Source: Chlorokybus atmophyticus
Lineage: Eukaryota > Streptophyta > Chlorokybophyceae > Chlorokybales > Chlorokybaceae
Length of the DNA: 64,000 bases
Assembly (NCBI GenBank): GCA_009103225.1
Contig: RHPI01002568.1
Location: 46,425-110,424 of the forward strand
Reading direction: 5' to 3'
Within the stretch, counting starts at the first letter, position 1. Every line of letters starts with the position of its first letter. This document shows positions 1 to 9,364 of this stretch, in pieces. Position numbers and translations under genes: made by a program. The notes below the pieces were generated by a model that saw only the letters and a list, made by a program, of their open reading frames with translations, had not been told where the DNA came from and did no database searches.

Positions 1-45
1 GTGCTTTTGTGCGCATGGTGCTAAGCACCATGCGCACAAAAGCAC
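1..45. repeat. Perfect 22-bp inverted repeat with 1-nt spacer
   Basis: Arms 1-22 and 24-45 are exact reverse complements around a single A at 23. The first arm begins at the window edge, so the palindrome may extend to the left. No coding sequence overlaps it. It resembles the other snap-back palindromes in this window (1702-1773, 34806-34864, 54141-54175). Confidence 0.9.
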
Positions 46-794
<749 letters not shown>

Positions 795-1134
795 NCAGTA
801 AGCTTTGTATATATGCTTACAGCCCTGATGTGCAGTCATGTGCGTGTGTGCGCATACACATGCTGATGAGCGCATGCTGGTGGCGCGTGCACGCGTGTGC
901 ATACGTCTGCTGGTCCGTGTGCATGTGCGTCAGCGTCGTTGTGTATGAGTGCGTGCGTGTATGCTTGCGTGTGCGAACGTGCGCATGCGCGGCGGTGTCG
1001 GCATTAACTGTCACCAATGCGTATGTGGGTCTTTGTCTGCCTGTGCGTGTGGGCGTCTACCTGTCTACTTCTAACCGTGCATGAAGTGATAACCCCTGCG
1101 GAGATGTTGCCGACCAGTCTTGCGTTGCTCGCAG

Positions 1135-2639
1135 ATACAGCGAACCAGACAACCGCAACTGGTGTGGCAGCAAGTAAATGCACCCTGTGCCAGAGTCATT
1201 CGCTCTCTCATGCATTGAGGTTCGTATTTGACAACCTTCCTTTCATCGGCAGGCCCTTCAGGTGCTACAGGGAACAGATGCAGCACGTGCAATGATACGA
1301 CAACAACGCCATCCACACCACATAATGCTGCAACTTCTGCAGCGAACAGTAAGTTATTCATTGTTGCCAATGGTGCATTGATTGTCTAGTCTTCTTCAAC
1401 TTTTTGCGCCGACTGAAGTTGTGTGTGTATCATGCGGTGTGCGAAGCTGCGGCACCGCCTGGTGTTCGACTAAGTAAGGAGCACAACACGTCTCCAGGCA
1501 ATGCAAATGCACCAGCCTTAAATGGTTAGTTTTTAACAATGGCCATACACACTCCAGCATGGCACTTGCATACAAAGTGGTTGTGCGTGAGTATGCGTTC
1601 TACATGTGTATCAGCCGCAGGAGTTTGATTGATTTCTCGACAACTGCACAGGTGTGCACACAGGTACACCAAGTGAGCACAACATGTCTCCAGTTACTGC
1701 ACCAGCTGCAAATGGTAACTTACCATTTGCAGCTGGTTGCTCTGATTAGAACTTGAAGTTCTAATCAGAGCAATCTCAACTAGTGGCATGCATTCTTGGT
1801 TGTGTGTAAGGACGGTGGTTGTAGTTTTTGATCAGTTACAGGTGTTCGTGTTATCAATTGCGATCGTCAACTGCGCAGGTGTGCGTGCTGGCCAACCAAG
1901 CGGGGAGCACAACACGCCTTCAGCTACTGCACCAGCTGCAAGTGGTACGTTTTTGAGACGAAGGACAATGGCCAATGCGCTAGCATGCAGTCCGAATCTA
2001 GCAAATATATCAAATGCATGTGTAAACTGCACAGGCGTGCGCGCACATGCAGAGCCTTGCGACCTGGTGCATCCAAGTCCTTCAAAGCATCCCTTGATGC
2101 GACCATTTGCGGGCATGATACCCCGCTCTTTTGTGCAGTTTCCGCCGCCTGGTTGGGACTATGGGTTTTCTGCATATTTCGGACAACCGGCAATGCAAGC
2201 AACACCTGTGCATGACGGGCACAACACCGGAGCCACCACATAGGCACCCATGGCAGCAGTTCCGCTGACGACAACAGCGAGTGCAAGCACAGCATGTCTA
2301 TTCCCAAAGCTTGGTACTCTAAAGAGCATGGAGCGGTTGTATCGGCTTACTGAATACGGTGATGACTTCAATGGTATTAAGCCGCTAGACAAGCTGAGCG
2401 CTGAAGAGCGAAAAAAGTTTGATCGCCATCACTTTCACGAGCTGAAATGTGCTTATGAAGTGCTGCAACATCGTGCTCAAGAGCAGCAGGTAAAGACTGG
2501 TCAGCTAGTAACACCCACGAAGATTGCGCGCCAGTTAGACGCTGCTCGTATAGCGGATCCCGCTAATGTCATCACCGTTGCAACATGTGTTAAAAAGTTG
2601 AACTTGGAGCGTGTAGGTTTTGATAAGGGCAAGAAGTGA
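1135..2639 (+). CDS. Host gene of tandem phase-1 mini-exons with a conserved 3' exon (partial, unknown function)
   Basis: I infer six exons from splice sites and frame: 1135-1173, 1262-1348, 1447-1524, 1652-1714, 1879-1944 and 2035-2639. The introns are 88, 98, 127, 164 and 90 bp. The five short exons are 39, 87, 78, 63 and 66 nt, all multiples of 3, all with phase-1 boundaries, so any can be skipped or duplicated without a frame change. Exons 3-5 share a motif of the type G-V-x-x-G-x-S-x-E-H-N-T-S-P-x-T-A-P-A-A-N. The last exon encodes a Pro/aromatic segment, then a charged helical segment ending KKGKK and TGA at 2637-2639. An in-frame TAG at 2241-2243 splits that exon, with coherent coding on both sides. 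The 5' start was not found; an upstream exon is likely. I do not recognise the family. Confidence 0.55.
1702..1736. repeat. Perfect 17-bp inverted repeat, 1-nt spacer, covering a splice donor
   Basis: Arms 1702-1718 and 1720-1736 are exact reverse complements around a C. The left arm is the end of the fourth mini-exon plus its GTAA donor; the right arm is an inverted copy just inside the intron. In RNA the donor would be buried in a hairpin. The neighbouring mini-exons carry only the left-arm sequence, so the right arm looks like a templated insertion. Confidence 0.9.
1737..1773. repeat. Second perfect 18-bp inverted repeat abutting the first
   Basis: Arms 1737-1754 and 1756-1773 are exact reverse complements around a G. 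It begins at the base after the preceding palindrome ends, so the two hairpins are back to back within the intron 1715-1878. Confidence 0.9.
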
Positions 2640-2878
2640 GCCTTTGAGAGCTTGTGAGACACCAGCCTTTATACATGTACAAATATTATGCATGCGAGGG
2701 ACCTAAGCGTCATTGCACATGCACACAACATAGCTCCTAGTACAGTCGCAAATGCAACGGCACTGCACTCGGTCACATGTTAAAGGCTTATTATGTGACG
2801 TCACACCCCACTCGCAGCTTGCTGACTCTCACTCAACAAACCAATACGCAGATCTCAAAAACCAAGTAATAGTGAAAC

Positions 2879-3550
2879 TGTAACAGTCAAGGCCAAATTC
2901 TGTGATTTTCATGGCCGTTTTAGGCCTTATTTGTAAGGTACATGTTTTTAATGACTTGTGGCGGATATCGGCGAGTTATGAGTCTGCCGCGGATATCGAC
3001 CGGGGCCCCAAGACCAGTCCGGAAGGTGCCAGAAAACGGAGGGCCAGTCGAGAAGGGCTCGACCAGATTTCTGGAAGGGCCTGGCGCCAAGTAGTATAAC
3101 TTGACCATATGAGCAGCAAATTAGGAGATCTTTGGTGCGTTGGAAAGGTCTAGAAGTGTACTACAAGATTCTACAAGAATATCTTAGCTTCTAGGTCCGT
3201 CTAGCGCTAGAATCGTCTAGACAGTAGCATGTGCAGACTGGTAGGTATAAAAGTGACATTCTACAATTTGCAATACAACCTTTAGCTCCCTAGTTTCTTG
3301 TGTGCAAGCTTGGTGGTGGTTAGCAGGGGTTGCTAGCGTGTGCCCACCGGTGTGTGCTTGCTTGTGTGACGATCCAAGGCGCTACACAAGTCGGTGTGTA
3401 GCTTCGAGCGCATGCGCGTGCGTACGCGAGTGGCGGGGCGCGCGTGTGTGCTTGGCAGAGGGGGCAAGGTTCCGGTGTGAATACCGTGTCTTGGTGAGAG
3501 GGTTGTGGATTGGACCAACTCACAGGTGACAAGGCACGAGCACCGTCACA
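2879..3550 (+). repeat. 5' LTR of the gag-only element
   Basis: A 672-bp LTR, TGTAACA at the left end and GTCACA at the right. A TATA-like box (tataaaa, about 3246-3252) lies about 300 bp before its 3' end and is a plausible core promoter. It is nearly identical to 4673-5344. Confidence 0.93.
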
Positions 3551-3552
3551 AC

Positions 3553-3564
3553 TGGTATCGGAGC
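3553..3564 (+). promoter_or_regulatory. Primer-binding site complementary to initiator Met-tRNA 3' end
   Basis: TGGTATCGGAGC starts 2 nt after the LTR. The usual plant-type site is TGGTATCAGAGC, so 11 of 12 bases agree. It marks minus-strand priming and confirms the LTR boundary. Confidence 0.85.
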
Positions 3565-3644
3565 ACGGTTTACGAAGGTGAGAGAGGAAGTGTGTGGGCG
3601 TTTACACTTTTCATTCGGAAGCGGAGTGTAGTGTGTTAGTGGAG

Positions 3645-4730
3645 ATGGAGGATGCTCGCATGGAAGAGCTTCAAGCTGCCATCTTGGCACTGAGGGAAGA
3701 GCTTCATCACACTCAAGCGGCGGCACAAGCACAACGCGAGGCGTATGAGCATGCGATGGCGCGTGTACAAATTCCCATGGCATCAAGCTCGCGCGTGCAT
3801 GTGAAGGTGCCAAAGCCCAAGCCATTCAAGGGTCAACGTGATGGAGATGCAGTGGATGAATGGATTTTTCAAGTATCGTCTTGGTTGAAGCTCACGGAGG
3901 TGCCCACGCATCTGCACGTGGAGGTTGCAGCGACATTGCTTGAAGGTGCAGCACTTGTGTGGTGGAGGCATCGATGTACGTGTGTTGCAAACGGGTTGGC
4001 GCTACCATTGACCACCATGGAAGAGTTGGCACTGGAGGTCAGGCATCAATTTGTTCCCGTTGAGAGCGTGAAGGCCGCACGCGACAAACTTGCAGCCCTT
4101 GTGCAAATGGGGTCGGTGATGGCGTACACGGCCGCGTTTCAGCGATTGGTGATGTCCATACCCAATATGACCGAGGAGGAGCAGTTGGACAGGTATACAC
4201 GTGGTTTAAAACCTTTGGGGCGTAAAGAAGTGGAGCTACGGGACCCGAAGACACTCGCGGAGGCTATACGCATCGCGGAGCGTCTCGACGCGTTGTACTT
4301 CAAGTCCACCACAAGAAACACTGACTGGAGGCAAAGGCATGGTGATCAGCCCCGGGGAGGCGTTCAACATGCATGGAGACGAGGAGAACCAAGTTTAGCA
4401 CTTACTAATGAAGGTGGAGCTGACTCTGGGCCTGCACCAATGGAGGTGGGTGCCATACACACGCATGGAAGTGAGGCGAAGCACGGCGGACGTGGTGAAA
4501 GAGGTAAAGGTGTGCGCAAGTGTTATGCGTGTGGGTCGACGGAGCATTTGGCGTACGGATGCCCCAAACGAAGCACGCAAAGGCCAACACCGGATGGCAA
4601 CCCTCGCCGTGATCGTCGCGTCAACACCATGGAGCAAAATGGCGTGGAGCAGGAAAACGACTTCCCCCAGTATGTAACAGTCAAGGCCAAATTCTGTGAT
4701 TTTCATGGCCGTTTTAGGCCTTATTTGTAA
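3645..4730 (+). CDS. gag: Gag polyprotein of the gag-only LTR element
   Basis: The first ATG of the frame is at 3645 (MEDARMEELQ). The protein opens with a short coiled-coil-like segment, then a retrotransposon capsid domain of the Retrotrans_gag type: K-P-K-P-F-K-G near residue 60, W-x-x-Q-V-S-S-W, A-A-T-L-L-E-G-A-A-L-V-W-W, then repeated charged helices. A CCHC zinc knuckle (C-x2-C-x4-H-x4-C) sits near residue 295-310. The frame reads into the 3' LTR and stops at a TAA there, so the C-terminal tail is LTR-encoded. The capsid coats element RNA in the cytoplasm. No pol frame follows; the element is non-autonomous by design or by deletion. Confidence 0.9.
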   Translation: MEDARMEELQAAILALREELHHTQAAAQAQREAYEHAMARVQIPMASSSRVHVKVPKPKPFKGQRDGDAVDEWIFQVSSWLKLTEVPTHLHVEVAATLLEGAALVWWRHRCTCVANGLALPLTTMEELALEVRHQFVPVESVKAARDKLAALVQMGSVMAYTAAFQRLVMSIPNMTEEEQLDRYTRGLKPLGRKEVELRDPKTLAEAIRIAERLDALYFKSTTRNTDWRQRHGDQPRGGVQHAWRRGEPSLALTNEGGADSGPAPMEVGAIHTHGSEAKHGGRGERGKGVRKCYACGSTEHLAYGCPKRSTQRPTPDGNPRRDRRVNTMEQNGVEQENDFPQYVTVKAKFCDFHGRFRPYL

Positions 4731-5344
4731 GGTACATGTTTTTAATGACTTGTGGCGGATATCGGCGAGTTATGAGTCTGTCGCGGATATCGACCGGGGC
4801 CCCAAGACCAGTCCGGAAGGTGCCAGAAAACGGAGGGCCAGTCGAGAAGGGCTCGACCAGATTTCTGGAAGGGCCTGGCGCCAAGTAGTATAACTTGACC
4901 ATATGAGCAGCAAATTAGGAGATCTTTGGTGCGTTGGAAAGGTCTAGAAGTGTACTACAAGATTCTACAAGAATATCTTAGCTTCTAGGTCCGTCTAGCG
5001 CTAGAATCGTCTAGACAGTAGCATGTGCAGACTGGTAGGTATAAAAGTGACATTCTACAATTTGCAATACAACCTTTAGCTCCCTAGTTTCTTGTGTGCA
5101 AGCTTGGTGGTGGTTAGAAGGGGTTGCTAGCGTGTGCCCACCGGTGTGTGCTTGCTTGTGTGACGATCCAAGGCGCTACACAAGTCGGTGTGTAGCTTCG
5201 AGCGCATGCGCGTGCGTACGCGAGTGGCGGGGCGCGCGTGTGTGCTTGGCAGAGGGGGCAAGGTTCCGGTGTGAATACCGTGTCTTGGTGAGAGGGTTGT
5301 GGATTGGACCAACTCACAGGTGACAAGGCACGAGCACCGTCACA
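4673..5344 (+). repeat. 3' LTR of the gag-only element
   Basis: A 672-bp copy of 2879-3550 followed directly by the GAAAC target duplication. It supplies the stop codon of the gag frame. The polypurine tract before it is weak (ggagcaggaaaacga then a C-run). Confidence 0.93.
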
Positions 5345-5349
5345 GAAAC

Positions 5350-6330
5350 ACACAACAAGTCTTTACTCCGCTAACACTCTCAACTTGCTGACATTATTAA
5401 TCGGTTGCCGGCATAGCCAAAGGTGGCAAAGCACATAACTAAGGTCAGCACATGTGGTGAAGGGGGCAATTAGGCAGCTGGCTGGTAAGGTGCACCTCTG
5501 CTGCCAACGTGTGGAAGGCAACAGATAGGAGTATATAAGGAGGATGCTGGCAGTTGCCAGACATCATGATGATGAAAAGTTTTGAGCTCCTTATGCTCAC
5601 TACTGTGTGAGCGGTGCTTGGCAGTAGCTGTTAAAGGGGCCTTCCTCTGATCTATGTGTAGTAGGCTGTGTGCTGTCACACGGTGTCGGGAGCGGTGTGC
5701 GAAGGAAGATTGAAGGACAGACTTCACAGGTTTGTCTTTGAGAGCCTGCTCTAAAGAGAAGAACTTAAGACCATCCCCTGCTGTGATGGTTCTACTTAAA
5801 GACCGAGTAGTGCGTCTTGCATACTCTGTTGTATCAGGGGGACTGGCAGTGTGGACATGTACGTCAATGAGTCTTGCTGCATGTAGTTGCTACATCATGT
5901 GCCTGCAGCGCCCGCTGTGTGTATGCTGTTGCGTGGTTGCGTGGTTGCGCTGTTGCGTACATGCCGTACGACATGACTATCGTGATGACCGAACGAAGCC
6001 ACGTAGCATGAACGAAGCTGCGCAGCTTAAACGAAGCCACGTAGCATGTACGACCAGGGGGGATATGATCGCGCAACAGCCTCCAGCAGCGGCGAGGGTT
6101 GTGTTGAGTTAGAGTAAGCTGTGCATAGCTCTGCCTTGGTCCGCATGTAAATCGCATGACTGCTTGCTTGTTTTGGCCCTACCGCCACCTACTTCGGGGT
6201 TTGCCATGCGCAACCTTTATTTGTTATGTATGCCAGTGCTCATTTGCATTGGTTGGCTATTTTTGGTAAGTTGGTAAGTTGTTACAAAGGCCTGTGTGGT
6301 CAACCTTACACATGATTCTCTCTTGATACA
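5350..6330. repeat. Non-coding dispersed repeat, diverged copy of about 15490-16340
   Basis: I find no gene. Several blocks match 15490-16340 in the same order: a gtgcttggc...agctgtt(a/g)aaggggccttcct block near 5618 and 15550, a cttaagaccatcc(c/t)ct block near 5765 and 16163, and an aaaggcct...ggtca(a/g)ccttaca block near 6285 and 16290. A 33-nt block with cctacttcggggttt (about 6170-6215) occurs in the opposite orientation near 15880-15920. A short duplication (cgaacgaagccacgtagcatg) occurs at 5991-6050. A TATA-like tatataagg lies at 5532. The copies are old and their boundaries unclear. Confidence 0.5.
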
Positions 6331-6559
6331 ACAAGCTAACACAGTTTTTGTGTGCAACGAAGGTTGGTGGTATTACAAGAGCAAGCTAGTCGTACCTGAC
6401 ATGTTCGCCATGCGACAGGAGTGCATGTAGAGGCCCATAACATTGTGTAGAATGAAACCATGAGTACGCGCAAGATCATCAAGCAGCTCGAGAGCTCTTG
6501 AGGTGGTACTGGTGTTCAAGCATGCCAGCTGATATGACAAGGTACGTGGGTACATGTGG

Positions 6560-7011
6560 CATATGTCTGCGTGCCAAGGCTTTATCATGCCAGCGGTCCA
6601 GGAGGGGTCAACTTCCTTGCTGATGCCTACAGCCAGGCGTCGTTCCCGTGCTACTAGCATCGACAATCCTTCTTATCAGTCATGCCTACAGCCAGACATC
6701 GACCCCGGCTACCGGCATGAGTCCCACACGACACGAAGCAGTTGTCAGGCAGTCTTCGTAGGTACCTAATATAATCCGTGCTAGCTAATCCATTGCGAGT
6801 TCTGACTTAGGCTTGATCTAAGTCAGAACTCGCAATGGATTCGTAAACTAGCCGTTATCTTAGGACTGAACAGATCGTCAAGGATGCCCTGCTATATAGT
6901 GTCGACACTGTCCCTCTCCATCGTCAGGAGCTGGTCACGACTTCCGCACCCTTCTCATCAACGACGAAACCCTCACTATGTTTTGGGATCTGTACAACCG
7001 CCGGTCGGCGC
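6560..7011 (+). pseudogene. Old gypsy A-repeat-like remnant and an ORF fragment split by Copia-1
   Basis: Phrases such as gcctacagcca-gac and ccgttatcttagg...gtgtcgacactg loosely match the A repeat of Gypsy-A (gcctacagcgagac, ccgttagcttatg...gcacagtg). From about 6930 an open frame (H-D-F-R-T-L-L-I-N-D-E-T-L-T-M-F-W-D-L-Y-N) runs to the Copia-1 insertion and continues in frame at 11535. I cannot name the protein. The short open frames on the minus strand here are not supported. Confidence 0.35.
6787..6841. repeat. 24-bp perfect inverted repeat, 7-nt loop
   Basis: Arms 6787-6810 and 6818-6841 are exact reverse complements. It sits in sequence resembling the gypsy A repeat, at the place where Gypsy-B also carries palindromic insertions. 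Confidence 0.88.
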
Positions 7012-7433
7012 TGTTGAGAGTATTCCTACATACGATCAGCATCGACCCTCCACACAGGAGTAGAAGGTCGTAAGGACGAGCACTAGGTCCGGACTTAGCA
7101 AGATGGCATCGTCGGACCAGACTCCGGACTCCAGACTGGAGCCTTACTAACTGCTTCGTATCTCCGCGTATACTTACTCATATTAGGCGTGTAAGAGCTT
7201 GTTGGAAAGCTCTGGTTGTAAGAAAGACAACACAGCTTAGAGCGCGTCAAACGGCTGAGTATAGCTTACGCAGTGCTTGCAAATGTAGACGTGTGTAACT
7301 GGCTGGTATAAGAACCAGCGGACAACTTGTAATAGATGAATGTGATGTGACTTGTGTATGCTCTGGTGGCGGTAGCTCTGTCCGTGTGTGTCCATGCTTG
7401 CCTCAACTACATGTGCATGCTAGTCCTTCAACA
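7012..7433 (+). repeat. 5' LTR of Copia-1
   Basis: A 422-bp LTR. Its TATA box sits in the loop of a 5-bp stem (GCTGG 7302-7306, TATAAGAA, CCAGC 7315-7319), an arrangement shared with other copia LTR families in this window. Confidence 0.95.
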
Positions 7434-7447
7434 GGTTATGGGCTCAC
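7434..7447 (+). promoter_or_regulatory. Half-tRNA primer-binding site (initiator Met-tRNA anticodon stem-loop)
   Basis: GGTTATGGGCTCAC follows the LTR directly. It complements the anticodon stem-loop of eukaryotic initiator Met-tRNA (GGGCCCATAACC), not its 3' end. This is the priming mode known for Drosophila copia. Equivalent sites: 23693-23706 (minus), 28200-28213 (plus), 43729-43742 (minus). Confidence 0.8.
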
Positions 7448-7560
7448 ACTACGCTTGAGGAGTGTGAGACTAGCTTGTGTGCATAGTAGTTCTACACTAC
7501 GGTAGCTTGTTGGTAGCAGAGCCTTGGGTGTCAGCTGCAAGAAAGGCAGGCTCGACAGAA

Positions 7561-9339
7561 ATGGAGGCGACCTACGACAAGGGGCAGATTGCAAAGCTGG
7601 ACACCGACAACTACAACACATGGTGCGTGGAGATGAAGGCCTTGCTCATCCACAAGAAGGTGTGGAAGTACGTTGATCCGAAGGCACCACCACCAACACC
7701 AGGAGCGAACACTGTGTGGTCAGAGCATTCAGCAGAAGCACACTCTTTGCTTGTGTTGAACAGCAAACCGCATCACTTTCCCATGCTCACTGCATGTGAA
7801 GATGGTAGACAAGCTTGGGAAAAGCTATCAGCCGTTTTCAGAGCCAAGAACAATGCCAGAAAGTTGCATCTACGCAAGCAGCTCAGCGCACTCAGGAAGG
7901 AGGCAGCAGAACCCATCACAAAGTATGTTGCGCGCGCGAGAGAGCTGTGGGCGGACCTCATCAACGTCGGCCACAACATGGGGGAGACGGAGGTAGTGCT
8001 GGCCATTGTTGCAGGGCTACCAGCAGAGTACGAGGTCGTCGCAACCCTGCTGGAGACGTCATCATCGGAGTTGACGTTGGACGATGTGCTACCGAAGCTG
8101 CTCACCGTGGAGCAGAGGGTTGTGAAGAAGGACGAGCAAGCGGATGCCGTCGCCTTCTACACCGGCAAGCACGCAAAGAAGAGCAACCATGAAGAGAAGT
8201 ACAAGGGCAACAAGCCAGGCAATCCTCGTCACAAAGACCTCACATGCCACTGGTGTGGTTGGAAGGGGCACATTGTGAAGGACTGTAGGAAGAAACAACA
8301 GGGGCAACCTAGAGCAAGCACCAGCAACAGCGGCAACGAGCACCAACACAAGGAGAAACATGTCGCCTTCACTGCATCCAGTTCGAGGGCGGGCACAGCT
8401 TTCTGGGTGGTGGACTCTGGCTGCGATCGTCATCTCACACCAAACAAGGAGGTGATGGAGGGCTACAGGAAGCTGACGTCCACAATCAAGGTGGCGGGCT
8501 TCGGTGGCGAAGTACTGGTGGCTGAGGGAGTTGGCAACGTACGACTCCAGTGCAAGGTTGGTAACACACTACGCGAGGTGTTGTTACGCAACGTCCTGCA
8601 TGTTCCTAAGGCTATTGCGAGTCTATTCTCTGTGAGGGTTGCGGAGCGCTTAGGCGCGGAGATCCTATTTCGGAAGGGTGGCTGCTCAGTCATCCTTGAT
8701 GGGGTCGTGCACATGGTTGGAATCGCTGATCCGGGAGGGCTCTACCACGTGGAGCAGCACCCTAAGGACATTGACATTCAAGCCATGGTGGTGAAGGACA
8801 AGGAGTCGCCAACATTGTGGCATCGAAGGTTCGGGCATCTCAGCTACGTCAACCTCACTCGCCTTGTCGCTGAGAAAATGGTCAAGGGCATACGCCACGA
8901 GACAACGGCACCCTACACCCCGCAGCAGAATGGAGCAGCTGAACGCCTCAACAGGACACTCTTGGAGCGTGTTCGAGCCATGCTCAACGACACAAAGATG
9001 GAAGACAGTATGTGGAAGGAGGCGGTACTCACTGCCAACTACATCCGCAACAGGTCTCCGGTGAGCTCAGAGCAGAAGACTCCGTGGGAGCACTTCTATG
9101 GAGCCACACCAGATGTGAGTGGTATGCGTGTGTTTGGATGCACGGCATATGCACTAGTGCCTAAACAGCTCAGGCACAAGCTGGAGCCGGTTAGCAAGAA
9201 GGGCATCTTCATTGGCTATGAACCGGGTTTCAAGGCTTACAGGATCTTGCTCGAGGACACTCAGAAGATCATTGTGAGCAGAGAGGTGGTTTCCACAAAG
9301 GATTATCACAACCACAAGCAGGCTTCTTTCCGAAGATGA
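7561..9339 (+). CDS. gag-pol: Copia-1 Gag-protease-(deleted) integrase
   Basis: The ATG at 7561 (MEATYDKGQ) is the start conserved in Copia-3 and Copia-4. Domains in order: UBN2-type copia Gag, CCHC knuckle (C-H-W-C-G-W-K-G-H-I-V-K-D-C) near residue 230, aspartic protease D-S-G in W-V-V-D-S-G-C near residue 283, and a GAG-pre-integrase segment (W-H-R-R-F-G-H-L). After K-G-I the sequence jumps to R-H-E-T-T-A-P-Y-T-P. The integrase segment with the first two catalytic Asp residues is gone; only the E (A-A-E-R-L-N) remains. The frame ends at 9339 because of small deletions in T-runs (about 9290-9325) relative to Copia-2; the rest of pol follows in another frame. Confidence 0.9.
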   Translation: MEATYDKGQIAKLDTDNYNTWCVEMKALLIHKKVWKYVDPKAPPPTPGANTVWSEHSAEAHSLLVLNSKPHHFPMLTACEDGRQAWEKLSAVFRAKNNARKLHLRKQLSALRKEAAEPITKYVARARELWADLINVGHNMGETEVVLAIVAGLPAEYEVVATLLETSSSELTLDDVLPKLLTVEQRVVKKDEQADAVAFYTGKHAKKSNHEEKYKGNKPGNPRHKDLTCHWCGWKGHIVKDCRKKQQGQPRASTSNSGNEHQHKEKHVAFTASSSRAGTAFWVVDSGCDRHLTPNKEVMEGYRKLTSTIKVAGFGGEVLVAEGVGNVRLQCKVGNTLREVLLRNVLHVPKAIASLFSVRVAERLGAEILFRKGGCSVILDGVVHMVGIADPGGLYHVEQHPKDIDIQAMVVKDKESPTLWHRRFGHLSYVNLTRLVAEKMVKGIRHETTAPYTPQQNGAAERLNRTLLERVRAMLNDTKMEDSMWKEAVLTANYIRNRSPVSSEQKTPWEHFYGATPDVSGMRVFGCTAYALVPKQLRHKLEPVSKKGIFIGYEPGFKAYRILLEDTQKIIVSREVVSTKDYHNHKQASFRR

Positions 9340-9364
9340 AGCACAGCCGGAGCATCCTGAAATA

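Larger units (their letters stand above)
2879..5344 (+). mobile_element. Gag-only LTR retrotransposon (TR-GAG type), complete and young
   Basis: Two 672-bp direct repeats (2879-3550 and 4673-5344) begin TG and end CA and flank a 1122-bp interior. They are bounded by the 5-bp target duplication GAAAC (2874-2878 and 5345-5349). By eye the two LTRs differ at only two positions, so insertion was recent. A primer-binding site complementary to initiator Met-tRNA lies just inside the left LTR. The interior codes for Gag only; there is no protease, reverse transcriptase or integrase, so movement must depend on proteins supplied in trans. This matches the published idea of terminal-repeat gag elements (TR-GAG). 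A decayed relative of the same gag lies at 33117-33803. Confidence 0.93.

Noticed and set aside
5470-6666. Several open frames of 70-126 codons between 5470 and 6666
   Set aside because: No domain, low-complexity or repeat composition, and overlap with a dispersed non-coding repeat.
7434-7447. tRNA gene fragment
   Set aside because: Only the complement of the anticodon stem-loop is present, at a fixed position after each copia LTR: a primer-binding site, not a tRNA gene. No full tRNA or rRNA gene was seen in the window.
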